From contig NZ_LT635539.1 in assembly GCF_900120195.1 (NCBI RefSeq), positions 3,154,661 through 3,218,660 on the forward strand: 64,000 nt of DNA, in the 5' to 3' direction. This stretch comes from Blautia sp. Marseille-P3087 (GTDB lineage Bacteria > Bacillota > Clostridia > Lachnospirales > Lachnospiraceae). The first letter of the stretch is position 1. Each line of letters begins with the position of its first letter. Positions 24,248 to 32,525 of this stretch are shown here, piece after piece. Below the pieces are notes generated by a model. That model had not been told where the DNA came from. It ran no database searches and saw only the letters and a list, made by a program, of their open reading frames with translations. The position numbers and the translations under genes are program-made.

Positions 24248-25387
24248 TTAATCTGATCTTGCGTCAGATTGTTTCGATTTTTGTCTCTTTTTCTGCTCTG
24301 AATGAGCCTTTTTAATAGCTTTTCGCTCCCGATAGGCTTTCTGCTTTCGAGCATTTCTAACTTTTTGACATTCTTCAGAATCACAAAATTCCTGTCTGTT
24401 ACTTTTCCTTATTATAAATTTGCCACAGTTACGGCAGCATATCATAATGCCTTCCGGTCTTGAATCATTATTGAATCTGTTTTCAAAAGCAGGATCTTCT
24501 GAAATCATTTTTGCGAGAGTGTACCACGCTATATCAAATACGGAATCAATATCAGCAGAAAATTCGTATCTTCCGGTAGCAGAATTGAGCTTTAATTTCA
24601 TATTAAATTCTGGGATAAAGTCTGCAAGCGTTTTCCGAAGCTCATCATAATCATCATAGGGATTATTGTTAAAATCAAACGAACCTTCTGGCGGTTGTTC
24701 TACAGGGTGATTTTCTATGTACTGATTAGTACGCATCATGCTTTCCAACAGTTCTTGAGGAGTGTTTGGTTCACCAACTATATCATTCGGTACTTCGGGA
24801 ACTGCATGTTTGTATTTCTCAAAGTAGGAGTAACTTTCAAAATATCGTCCTTCTTCATAAAGATTATATGCTACATCATCTTCGGCAAAGAGGATTCCTT
24901 CAAGTGCAACATAGAATCGAACGGCATTATAAAGCTTTCCTAAATCATTCATAAACCTGTCAATCTCAAAGATGCCATCATGCTCGACCATTTCTGCGTC
25001 AATAGTATTGATATCGAAATTTTCTACAAGTTCTGAGTAGATAAAGTCAATGCTGTAAGGGTGCATATTTTCCATACACCATCGGACTATAAGTTGTTCC
25101 TTAGGAATCTTGTTCTCAAAACTGTCTATTACCTTTGCAAGATTACATAGGCTTACAAGGATTCCTCGTCCTGTCAGAGTATCATCATTAGGGAATATTG
25201 GCTCTTGCCCCTTCTTGCATACGGGATAAGCACAATAATCTTTTCCGTCATAGCTGATATCATAACTTGCAAATCTGAATGGGTGATATATGAGCTGTCC
25301 GATACCACCTATTTCTTTTGAACTCAATATGTCGGTTGTCTTATCTGCCTTAGACGGAATATAGTCTCCGTTCCAGTTAAATGGCAT
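24248..25387 (-). CDS. DUF6076-like protein with C-terminal zinc ribbon
   Basis: 379 residues from ATG 25387 with RBS GAGGTGAG. The N-terminal part is acidic and helical (about 1-300; WCMENMHPYSIDFIYSELVE, FYVALEGILFAEDDVAYNLY). The C-terminal 60 residues are a CGNR-like zinc-binding module, MICCRNCGKFIIRKSNRQEF, then CDSEECQKVRNARKQKAYRE, followed by a Lys-rich tail suited to nucleic-acid binding. The pattern resembles proteins annotated DUF6076. It is transcribed leftward from its own consensus promoter towards the RM genes and could be their controller or a separate cargo protein. Function unknown. Confidence 0.55.
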   Translation of the reverse strand: MPFNWNGDYIPSKADKTTDILSSKEIGGIGQLIYHPFRFASYDISYDGKDYCAYPVCKKGQEPIFPNDDTLTGRGILVSLCNLAKVIDSFENKIPKEQLIVRWCMENMHPYSIDFIYSELVENFDINTIDAEMVEHDGIFEIDRFMNDLGKLYNAVRFYVALEGILFAEDDVAYNLYEEGRYFESYSYFEKYKHAVPEVPNDIVGEPNTPQELLESMMRTNQYIENHPVEQPPEGSFDFNNNPYDDYDELRKTLADFIPEFNMKLKLNSATGRYEFSADIDSVFDIAWYTLAKMISEDPAFENRFNNDSRPEGIMICCRNCGKFIIRKSNRQEFCDSEECQKVRNARKQKAYRERKAIKKAHSEQKKRQKSKQSDARSD

Positions 25388-25458
25388 TTTCTCACCTCAC
25401 AAATCTATCATTAATCTGTAACCGTTAGCGTTACCGTCAGTTTTTGGACTTCGGTTAT

Positions 25459-25513
25459 ATTATATCTTAAAATACTCTTGAAAACAATAAAAAGTTACAC
25501 AAAATAGTGTAAC
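25459..25513 (-). promoter_or_regulatory. Leftward promoter with inverted-repeat operator
   Basis: On the reverse strand TTGTTT (complement of 25482-25487), 17-bp spacer, TATAAT (complement of 25459-25464). GTTACAC-AAAATA-GTGTAAC (25494-25513), a perfect 7-bp inverted repeat, lies just upstream of the -35. TTGACA at about 25534 on the + strand may be a divergent -35 with a weak -10. Confidence 0.6.
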
Positions 25514-25657
25514 GGATTTGTACCTTGACAATTTCATCCCGTTCTCAATGAACAAGCCTTTGTTACTGCCAAGACTGGTAGCCGCCAAGAGCGGTAGTAG
25601 AGAAACGACTCATTGAAGAGACGGACACAGCAAAATTCACGAAAGGAGCAACAGTTT

Positions 25658-25834
25658 ATGGAAAAAACAACTATGAGTGTGCAGGAATTATCCGCACAGA
25701 TGGGAATCAGCCTGCCAAAGGCATATGAACTGGTAAAGACACCGGGATTTCCGACAATACGAATCGGAGCAAGAATTCTGATTCCGATTGAAGCCTATAA
25801 AGAATGGCTTGTAAGAACATCTATTAATCATTAA
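25658..25834 (+). CDS. Small excisionase/AlpA-like HTH protein
   Basis: 58 residues from ATG 25658, selected for GAAAGGAG; in-frame codons upstream lack an RBS. TMSVQELSAQMGISLPKAYE and TPGFPTIRIGARILIPIEAYKEWL form the MerR-like winged helix of phage Xis/AlpA proteins. In P4-like satellites such a gene just before the primase activates or switches replication and excision genes. It is probably the early regulator of E4, co-transcribed with the primase 32 bp downstream. Confidence 0.75.
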   Translation: MEKTTMSVQELSAQMGISLPKAYELVKTPGFPTIRIGARILIPIEAYKEWLVRTSINH

Positions 25835-25866
25835 ACAGGATTGCAGAAAAGGAGGAGGTGAGCAGG

Positions 25867-28170
25867 ATGGGAGATATGACAGTGGATGAATTAAAGGATA
25901 AAAAGCTGTGGTTTTTATGGTCAGCAAAACCCGGCAGGAATGGGAAAGTTACCAAAGTTCCATTCGCAGCAAACGGAGGAGCTACAGGAACAGATGATGC
26001 ACATAAGGGTACATGGGTATCTTTTGATGATGCAGAATCAGCCAGAAATCAGTTTCAGGCATCGGGGATTGGCTTGAAGATTCCGAAAGGCTTCTTCTTA
26101 TTAGATATAGACCATAAGGATATTTCAGATCCATTTGCACAGCTTATGTTATCTCGGTTTTCCTCCTATGCAGAAGTATCTCCAAGTGGCAAAGGGATTC
26201 ATATTATTGGTCAGTGTGATATTACAAAACTTCCGGTACATTTTGATGACAGAAGGAAGAAACTTGTGCTGGACAGTGAATATTATCAGAAACGTTCTGA
26301 TATTGGATTGGAACTTTATATCGGTGATATTACAAACCGATATGGCACTTTTACAGGAAATACGATTAACAGTCTGCCAATAGCTGATTGTACACAGGCG
26401 GTTCTTACCACCTTGGATAAGGAAATGAGGAAAAAGCCGAAAGCGAAGTATAGTGCAAAGCGTGATGGAGATAGGGCAGTATTTGATATTGTCTGTGATC
26501 TTCGTAAGCAGAAGAACGGAGACAAGTTCATCCGGCTTTATGATAAAGGTGATTTCAGTGAATATGGTTCCCAGTCTGAGGCGGATGCTGCCCTTTGTGC
26601 TTTAATAGCATTTAGGACAGGAGCAGACCCGGATGCGATTGATGAAGTGTTTCGCAGCTCTGCTTTATATCGAAGCAAATGGGAAAGGGATGATTACAGG
26701 GAAAACACAATCAATGCAGGAATTTCAGCCTGTAATGGTGTATTTCACAGGTCGAAAATGGAACATCCTGATTTCATAAAGTTTAATGAACAGACAGGAG
26801 AACCATATGTGAGTGTACCGCTTCTTGCAAAATATGTAAGAGAGCATCTGCAATATATTTTAGTCCGGGACAATGGTAAACAGGGACTTTTGAAATATGT
26901 ATACGAAGGTGGATGTTACAGGCTTTATGCAGATAATATGCTGCTTGGAATCATAAAAAAGTATATTGCTGATTATGACGAGGAACTTGTAAAGATGAGT
27001 AAGGTCAATGAGGCGCTTTTGCATATTACCACAGACCTTACATATGTAAGTCAGGATTCGCTGAATGCAGATGAGGATATCATCAATTTTCAGAATGGAA
27101 TTTTGAAGATTACTGCAACTGATACAGAACTGATACCACATTCAGCAGATATACTTTCCACTATACAACTTCCTTGTGAATGGTCAGATGAGGATATTGA
27201 TACTCCAGTATTTGATTCTTATATGGACACGCTTACTAACGGAGATGAGATGGTAAAGCAGCTGCTGATGGAATTTATTGGTGTCTGTATTTCCAATGTG
27301 AAAGGCTGGCGGATGAAAAAAGCATTATTTCTTGTAGGGCAGGGAGATACAGGAAAATCACAGCTTAAAAGCCTTGTGGAGCGTCTGCTTGGCAGGGGCA
27401 ACTTTATAGGCATTGATCTGAAAGAAATTGAATCCCGGTTTGGAACAGGAGCAGTATATGGGACAAGGCTTGCAGGAAGTTCGGATATGAGTTTTTTGTC
27501 TGTTGATGAATTGAAAACATTCAAGAAAATGACAGGCGGGGACAGCCTTTTTGCAGAATTTAAAGGACAGCAGGCTTTTGAATTTACATTTAATGGATTG
27601 CTGTGGTTTTGTATGAACCGACTGCCGAAGTTCGGAGGAGATGACGGCAAATGGGTATATGACCGCATCATGGTGGTGGATTGCCCGAATGTGATACCGA
27701 AAGAACAGCAGGACAAGCAGCTTTTAGAAAAAATGTTTGCAGAGCGCAGAGGCATTGTGAAAAAAGCTGTGAAAGCGTTGCAGACTGTTATAGCAAATGG
27801 ATATCGATTTACAGAGCCGGATAGCATTGCAGAGGCAAGAAGAGATTACCAGAGTGCAAACAGTACAGTGATTTCTTTTTATGAAGAATGCATGTGTCCT
27901 TGGGAGAATGGAAAGATTGTCAGACATTGTACCACAGGGAGGATATACAAGGTATATCAGGCTTGGTGCAGGGAGAACAATCATGGTTATGCCAGAACTG
28001 CAAAAGAGTTCAGAGAACAGCTTGCAGGATATCTTGGTGGTACGTTTGCTGATGTGACAACAAGGCAGAAGGGTAATACCTATTACAAAGATTTCACGAT
28101 AACAGAGGAAACCAAGGAACTTTATGCCAAGGAATATGGATATGAGGAAACAGAGTTCCTTGCCGGGTAG
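25867..28170 (+). CDS. P4-type primase-helicase (D5-N / SF3 helicase)
   Basis: 767 residues from ATG 25867, behind GGAGGAGGTG; GTG 25858 falls within that RBS. The N-terminal part (about 1-140; KLWFLWSAKPGRNGKVTKVP, FFLLDIDHKD, YAEVSPSGKGIHIIG) is an archaeo-eukaryotic-primase-like domain. After a linker, the D5-N region (about 400) leads into a superfamily 3 helicase with Walker A FLVGQGDTGKSQLKSL (about residue 491), Walker B-like LAGSSDMSFLSVDELK and sensor GLLWFCMNRLPKF. It should initiate and unwind element DNA. The first iteron of the predicted origin overlaps its stop codon, a common layout of satellite replicons. Confidence 0.9.
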   Translation: MGDMTVDELKDKKLWFLWSAKPGRNGKVTKVPFAANGGATGTDDAHKGTWVSFDDAESARNQFQASGIGLKIPKGFFLLDIDHKDISDPFAQLMLSRFSSYAEVSPSGKGIHIIGQCDITKLPVHFDDRRKKLVLDSEYYQKRSDIGLELYIGDITNRYGTFTGNTINSLPIADCTQAVLTTLDKEMRKKPKAKYSAKRDGDRAVFDIVCDLRKQKNGDKFIRLYDKGDFSEYGSQSEADAALCALIAFRTGADPDAIDEVFRSSALYRSKWERDDYRENTINAGISACNGVFHRSKMEHPDFIKFNEQTGEPYVSVPLLAKYVREHLQYILVRDNGKQGLLKYVYEGGCYRLYADNMLLGIIKKYIADYDEELVKMSKVNEALLHITTDLTYVSQDSLNADEDIINFQNGILKITATDTELIPHSADILSTIQLPCEWSDEDIDTPVFDSYMDTLTNGDEMVKQLLMEFIGVCISNVKGWRMKKALFLVGQGDTGKSQLKSLVERLLGRGNFIGIDLKEIESRFGTGAVYGTRLAGSSDMSFLSVDELKTFKKMTGGDSLFAEFKGQQAFEFTFNGLLWFCMNRLPKFGGDDGKWVYDRIMVVDCPNVIPKEQQDKQLLEKMFAERRGIVKKAVKALQTVIANGYRFTEPDSIAEARRDYQSANSTVISFYEECMCPWENGKIVRHCTTGRIYKVYQAWCRENNHGYARTAKEFREQLAGYLGGTFADVTTRQKGNTYYKDFTITEETKELYAKEYGYEETEFLAG

Positions 28171-28479
28171 CAGAGGTAGCAGTACGGGTAGCAGTGATTT
28201 TAAAGACTGCTACCTATGAAAAGTCAGTAAACACAAGGCTTTGAGTATATTGGCAGCAATGGGTAGCAGAGTTTTTAATTTCTTAGCTGAAAAATAAAAA
28301 GTTTAATGCAGAAATAAAACGGCATATAAAAAAGAGTAATTGTGATTATAAAACAGTGAGAACTGCTACCTTCTGCTACCGAATAGCCGGAAACCCTTGC
28401 TATATAAGGGAAAAACGGGGTAGCAGTTACAAAAACTGTTGCTACCTGTACTGCTACCTCGGAGGAAAGAACTGCTACC
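28166..28479. repeat. GGTAGCAG iteron cluster, predicted replication origin
   Basis: Ten exact copies of GGTAGCAG: five forward (28166, 28175, 28187, 28262, 28419) and five as CTGCTACC (28207, 28363, 28373, 28451, 28472), plus a near copy at 28439. The centre (28270-28360) is AT-rich, as expected for a melting region. The block fills the 336-bp gap after the primase gene. Iterons beside the initiator gene are typical of P4-like and PICI origins. No reading frame here looks like a gene. Confidence 0.7.
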
Positions 28480-28506
28480 CACAGATAAAAGGAAGGAGAG
28501 AAGAAG

Positions 28507-28767
28507 ATGACACACAGAATATTTTATGGCACAGACTTCAAGTTGACAGATACTGATAAGAAGATGTTTTCGAGAGAAGGGTATGAATGCAAAGATTTAT
28601 TGCAGGGTAGGGCAGGATTGCCTGTGGTGGTATCTCAGAAACAGGATAAGGATTTTCCAATATGGAAAGTGCAGTATGGATTTTCGTGTCTGGTGTTTCC
28701 TACTTATGAAGATGTGATGGATTTCTGCAGAGACAGATTTACAAGATTAGATGGAAAGGCGGTGTAG
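28507..28767 (+). CDS. Hypothetical small protein of the satellite
   Basis: 86 residues, RBS AAGGAAGGAGAG, beginning MTHRIFYGTDFKLTDTDKKM and ending YEDVMDFCRDRFTRLDGKAV. No motif recognised. It is followed after 3 bp by a zinc-ribbon gene and lies between the origin and the capsid gene, so it belongs to the replication/late operon of E4. Confidence 0.65.
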   Translation: MTHRIFYGTDFKLTDTDKKMFSREGYECKDLLQGRAGLPVVVSQKQDKDFPIWKVQYGFSCLVFPTYEDVMDFCRDRFTRLDGKAV

Positions 28768-28770
28768 CAG

Positions 28771-29061
28771 ATGCAGATGATAAGATACCATCCATTGATT
28801 GATGGAGATACAGATGGACTGGAAAAGGTACCGATGTTTTTATCAACAGACAGGGAGGCAGTACGACAGAACAGTAGAATGTACCTGTCGGAGATCATTT
28901 TCAATTATTACAGGCTTTATTCTAAAGAGCCGATGGGTCAGAATGCTACTGACAGCATAGAAATTCACTGTCCTTTGTGCGGTGCAGTATTAAGGCAGAT
29001 GGCTCAAAACCATGATACAAATAAACTTGGTCTGTATACCTGTGACAGGTGCAGACGATAG
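28771..29061 (+). CDS. Small zinc-ribbon protein (paralogue 1)
   Basis: 96 residues. A variable N-terminal half is followed by IEIHCPLCGAVLRQMAQNHD and LGLYTCDRCRR, i.e. two C-x-x-C pairs forming a zinc ribbon. The C-terminal half is closely similar to the next gene (EIHCPKCGNHLKQIGRQLT...LGLYKCPVCDRN), so the two arose by duplication. Possible roles include transcription control or DNA binding; none can be assigned. Confidence 0.7.
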   Translation: MQMIRYHPLIDGDTDGLEKVPMFLSTDREAVRQNSRMYLSEIIFNYYRLYSKEPMGQNATDSIEIHCPLCGAVLRQMAQNHDTNKLGLYTCDRCRR

Positions 29062-29080
29062 AAAGAAGGAGGATTTTACT

Positions 29081-29386
29081 ATGGTATTTCCATTAACAAA
29101 ACTGAATAAGGAAGGAACATTGCTGAATGCGTCCCATTCCTATTATACTGAAGAATATGCACAGAGAATGTGCAGCTTGTATTTGACAGATGAACTGAGC
29201 CGGGATGAGACAGGAAAGACAAAGAGAACGTACAGACTTCATGCGAGCAGTGATCATACAGAGGAAATGGCATTTGCGTATGAAATTCATTGCCCGAAGT
29301 GTGGCAATCATCTGAAACAGATTGGGAGACAGCTGACATTAAATACACTTGGACTTTATAAATGTCCTGTGTGCGACAGAAATTAA
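29081..29386 (+). CDS. Small zinc-ribbon protein (paralogue 2)
   Basis: 101 residues from ATG 29081 with RBS AAGGAGG. The N-terminal half (PLTKLNKEGTLLNASHSYYT) differs from the previous gene, but the C-terminal CPKCG...CPVC zinc ribbon is shared. It is followed after 13 bp by the capsid gene, so it is translated from the same message. Function unknown. Confidence 0.7.
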   Translation: MVFPLTKLNKEGTLLNASHSYYTEEYAQRMCSLYLTDELSRDETGKTKRTYRLHASSDHTEEMAFAYEIHCPKCGNHLKQIGRQLTLNTLGLYKCPVCDRN

Positions 29387-29399
29387 GGAGGAGAAGATT

Positions 29400-30338
29400 A
29401 TGATTAGTAATACGCAGATTACGGCACAGCCAGAATATGATATTCAGTTCTGGAATGCGATGAGAAATAAAGAGGCGAGAGAGGATATTCTTGCAAAGGG
29501 TAGGGATATTAGTACAGGAACTTACAGTATGCCGACTGTTGCAGCCGGAAAGGTTATGAATGAAATTGAAAAGGAATCTGATTTCAGAAAGATAGCGACA
29601 GTTATTCGTGCATATAAAAATGGTTATAGAATCTTTGCGAAGGATTGTAAGGATAAAGCGGAATTTGTAGCGGAGGGAGCTGCAATTCCAGTATATGAAA
29701 GTGCAGGAGATTTCAATGAAAAAACGATTGAAAGCTATAAGCTGGCATCTATCGTTACATTGGATGAGGATTTTGTAAATGATGCAGGATTTGATATTGA
29801 AAAGTATCTGACACAAAAGCTTGGAAAGTCATTTGGAAAAGCTGAGGATAACGCATTTATTAATGGAACCGGAGCAGATGAACCTACTGGTATTCTTCAT
29901 AATACAGATGGAGCTAAAACAGCACTGACAGCAGAAACGCTGACTTATGATGATGTGATTTCTTTATATTTTAGTGTTGATAAGGAATATAGAAGAAATG
30001 GTATCTGGCTTATGAATGATAAGACAGCACTTGTACTCAGAAAACTGAAGGATAATGATGGCAATTATTTGTGGAATCAGGCAAATGATACAATTCTTGG
30101 CAAACAGGTTATTATTTCGGAATATATGCCGGATATCGAAACAGGTACTAAGCCGATTGCATTTGGTGACTTTTCTTATTACTGGATTGTGGGAAGAAAG
30201 CCTGTGACGGTAAGAACATTGTTGGAAAAATTTGTACTGTATGATCAGATTGGATATCTTGCATTTGAGTTCCTTGACGGAAAACTTGTAAGAAATGAAG
30301 CAATCAAGGTTATTCAGATGGCAGATGCAGGGAAATAA
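29400..30338 (+). CDS. HK97-family phage major capsid protein
   Basis: 312 residues from ATG 29400, chosen for AAGGAGGAG. The HK97 fold is evident: FRKIATVIRAYKNGYRIFAK, AEGAAIPVYESAGDFNEKTI, LDEDFVNDAGFDIEKYL, FINGTGADEPTGIL, then the C-terminal FGDFSYYWIVGRKPVTVRTL and FLDGKLVRNEAIKVIQM. It is short and lacks the long N-terminal delta domain; no protease, portal, terminase or tail gene accompanies it. In satellites a lone capsid gene may redirect the size or specificity of helper-phage heads. The sequence differs from the capsid remnant in E1. Confidence 0.9.
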   Translation: MISNTQITAQPEYDIQFWNAMRNKEAREDILAKGRDISTGTYSMPTVAAGKVMNEIEKESDFRKIATVIRAYKNGYRIFAKDCKDKAEFVAEGAAIPVYESAGDFNEKTIESYKLASIVTLDEDFVNDAGFDIEKYLTQKLGKSFGKAEDNAFINGTGADEPTGILHNTDGAKTALTAETLTYDDVISLYFSVDKEYRRNGIWLMNDKTALVLRKLKDNDGNYLWNQANDTILGKQVIISEYMPDIETGTKPIAFGDFSYYWIVGRKPVTVRTLLEKFVLYDQIGYLAFEFLDGKLVRNEAIKVIQMADAGK

Positions 30339-30605
30339 TCATAGAATTGTTTGATTTTATTTCTATCATCTTGAATGGGATATATGCCCCTTGTATGGTA
30401 TTTCGCTGTATTGGGGGTTAATACCCCGTTTAAATTCGCAGTTTTTGTGCGTGAAGGGGCGGCACCGTTGCCCGGCATAAAAGGTGACAGAGATTTAGAC
30501 CGCCCCTGGGGGCAAATATCACAGAATCAGAGTGAAAATGACAAAAAAGAAAAAATAGTACAAAGGAGTCAGCTGTGTGACCACCTTGTCGGAAGGAGAG
30601 ATACT
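30339..30605. other. Gene-free spacer between capsid and xis genes
   Basis: No convincing gene, although an open frame crosses it. It contains GC-rich inverted repeats: CCCCTTGTATGG...GGGG near 30388-30425 and GGGGCGG (about 30456) paired with CCGCCCC (about 30501). This may be a regulatory RNA structure or a terminator separating late genes from the integration module. Confidence 0.35.
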
Positions 30606-30815
30606 ATGAATGCAGAAAGCAATGAAACGCTTCCTGTTAGTGAGAAGTATATGCTCACCATCAAGGAGGCAGCAGCTTATTTTAATATTGGTATAAAGAA
30701 ACTGAGAAGACTTGCAGAGGATAACCTTGGAACAGTAGCGGTGTACTGTGGAAACCGATTCCTGATCATCCGCCCGAAGTTCGAAGAATTTATCCTTAAT
30801 TCTTCAGAAATATAG
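30606..30815 (+). CDS. Excisionase-like HTH protein
   Basis: 69 residues from ATG 30606 with GGAAGGAGAG. KYMLTIKEAAAYFNIGIKKL-RRLAEDNLGTVAVYCGNRFL-IIRPKFEEFIL matches Tn916-type Xis and is similar to the E0 protein at 1434 (ALTLSEAAQYFGIGERKLQQIA). Probably the directionality factor for the integrase 320 bp downstream. Confidence 0.8.
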   Translation: MNAESNETLPVSEKYMLTIKEAAAYFNIGIKKLRRLAEDNLGTVAVYCGNRFLIIRPKFEEFILNSSEI

Positions 30816-30925
30816 TTCCTTTTATCTGCCGAAAGTAGTTGCTATTACAGGGCATAAGAGCGAACATAGGATGACCCCGAAAGCCCTTGAAAACAGCCAC
30901 TTTTGGCAGGAAGGAATGTGATTTT

Positions 30926-31135
30926 ATGGCAAGACCAAGTTTAGCAGAAAAGGATATTTTGAATCCTTCTGAGGCAATTGAATATTTTGTTCTGAGCCGG
31001 AGAAAATTTTACGATTTATTGAATAATACGGATGGGGAAGATTTTCTGGCATATTACGGAGAACGCAAGCTGATTCTTCGTGTAGCCTTTGAAAGGTATC
31101 TGCGTAACCATCCAGAACTAAGGAGGCGGGTATAA
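30926..31135 (+). CDS. Second excisionase-like HTH protein, coupled to int
   Basis: 69 residues from ATG 30926, also a MerR/Xis-type fold: DILNPSEAIEYFVLSRRKFYDLL, then AYYGERKLILRVAFERYL. Its stop overlaps the integrase start (TAATG), so the two are translationally coupled. Two Xis-like genes in a row suggest either one directionality factor plus one regulator, or two factors acting at different arm sites. Confidence 0.75.
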   Translation: MARPSLAEKDILNPSEAIEYFVLSRRKFYDLLNNTDGEDFLAYYGERKLILRVAFERYLRNHPELRRRV

Positions 31136-32415
31136 TGGCAAAGGCAGGAAGAGGACAGACAAGGCGGGACTCCAAACGCAGAGTATTAAGACCGGGAGAA
31201 AGCATAAGAGCAGACGGAAAATATCAATATAAATATCACATTGATGGAAAACCACATTTTGTATACAGCTGGAAACTAGAGCCTACGGACAAACTTCCAA
31301 AGGGCAAGAAGCCATGCCTCTCCCTTCGTGAATTGGAAAAACAGGTAAACACAGATTTGGATTTGCTTGTAAATATCGTAGACGGACAGATGACTGTCTG
31401 TGAACTGGTAGACCGATATTTGCAAACAAAGACAGGAGTAAGGCAAAGCACAAAACAGGGATATGTTACAGTACAGAGATTACTTGCAAAGGAAGCATTT
31501 GGCAAAAAGACGATACGAAGTGTGAAAACATCCGATGCAAAGCTGTTCCTTATCAAATTGCAGCAGGAAGATGGCAAAAGCTACAGTTCCATTCATACCA
31601 TCCGTGGAGTGTTGCGACCAGCCTTTCAGATGGCGGTGGATGATGACATTCTGGTAAAGAATCCATTCGGATTTCAGCTTGCCGGAGTATTGGTAAATGA
31701 CGCAGTCACAAGAGAGGCAATCACAAAAGATCAGATGAGAAAGTTCTTAAAGTTTGTGCATGACGATGTGGTGTACTGTAAATACTATGAAGTGGTGTAC
31801 ATACTCTTTCATACGGGAATGCGAATATCAGAATTTTGTGGACTGACGTTGAAGGACATTGATTTGCAGAACAAAACTGTGAATATCGACCATCAGTTGC
31901 AGAGAACATCAGATATGCGGTATATCATAGAAACTACAAAGACGGATGTAGGAACAAGAGTGTTGCCGATTACAGAGGATGTGGCACAAATGTTTCAGGC
32001 GATCATTGAGGACAGAAATGCACCGAAAGTGGAGAAGTCCATAGATGGATATAGCGGATTTTTATTCTATGATGATAATGGAATGCCACTTGTGGCAATG
32101 CATTGGCAGCATCGATTCAATCATATGGTCGGCAGATACAATGACATCTACCGGGTGCAGATGCCAAACATCACGCCTCATGTATGCAGGCACACCTATT
32201 GCTCGAATATGGCAAAATCGGGAATGAATCCAAAGACATTACAGTACCTCATGGGGCATTCGGATATTAGCGTTACCATGAATGTGTACACGCATATCGG
32301 ATTTGATGATGCTGAGGAAGAACTGAAACGAATGGAAGAGTTTAGGAAGACACAGGCGGAGGTTGAGCAGAAGAAAGAGAAACCAATGTCACAGAAGATG
32401 TTTAAGGTAATTTAA
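31135..32415 (+). CDS. int: Tyrosine site-specific integrase, intact
   Basis: 426 residues. An N-terminal arm-binding domain (RRDSKRRVLRPGESIRADGK, QYKYHIDGKPHFVYSWKLEP) and a core-binding domain (LVDRYLQTKTGVRQSTKQGY) precede the catalytic domain, with Arg in LFHTGMRISEFCGL (about 229), His-x-x-Arg in HVCRHTYCS (about 350), His in LMGHSDISV and Tyr in MNVYTHIGF (about 384). All catalytic residues are present. It is the only intact integrase in the array and belongs to the same subfamily as the broken E0 copy and the E1 remnant, so it might recombine any of the five cores. Confidence 0.95.
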   Translation: MAKAGRGQTRRDSKRRVLRPGESIRADGKYQYKYHIDGKPHFVYSWKLEPTDKLPKGKKPCLSLRELEKQVNTDLDLLVNIVDGQMTVCELVDRYLQTKTGVRQSTKQGYVTVQRLLAKEAFGKKTIRSVKTSDAKLFLIKLQQEDGKSYSSIHTIRGVLRPAFQMAVDDDILVKNPFGFQLAGVLVNDAVTREAITKDQMRKFLKFVHDDVVYCKYYEVVYILFHTGMRISEFCGLTLKDIDLQNKTVNIDHQLQRTSDMRYIIETTKTDVGTRVLPITEDVAQMFQAIIEDRNAPKVEKSIDGYSGFLFYDDNGMPLVAMHWQHRFNHMVGRYNDIYRVQMPNITPHVCRHTYCSNMAKSGMNPKTLQYLMGHSDISVTMNVYTHIGFDDAEEELKRMEEFRKTQAEVEQKKEKPMSQKMFKVI

Positions 32416-32430
32416 TATGGAAGATAGGTA

Positions 32431-32460
32431 ACGCTCTGGCTTAGGCTGGGGCGTTTTTTC
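32431..32460 (+). terminator. Intrinsic terminator after int
   Basis: AACGCTC, loop TGGCTTAGGCT, GGGGCGTT with G-U pairing, then TTTTTT. Confidence 0.65.
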
Positions 32461-32525
32461 TATGGAAAAGAAATATAAATGGCGATATAATATAATTTAG
32501 GGAGATTTAGCATTTAGGAGATGAT

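Noticed and set aside
28166-28479. Possible CRISPR array
   Set aside because: The repeats are only 8 bp, irregularly spaced and in both orientations; no cas genes are near.
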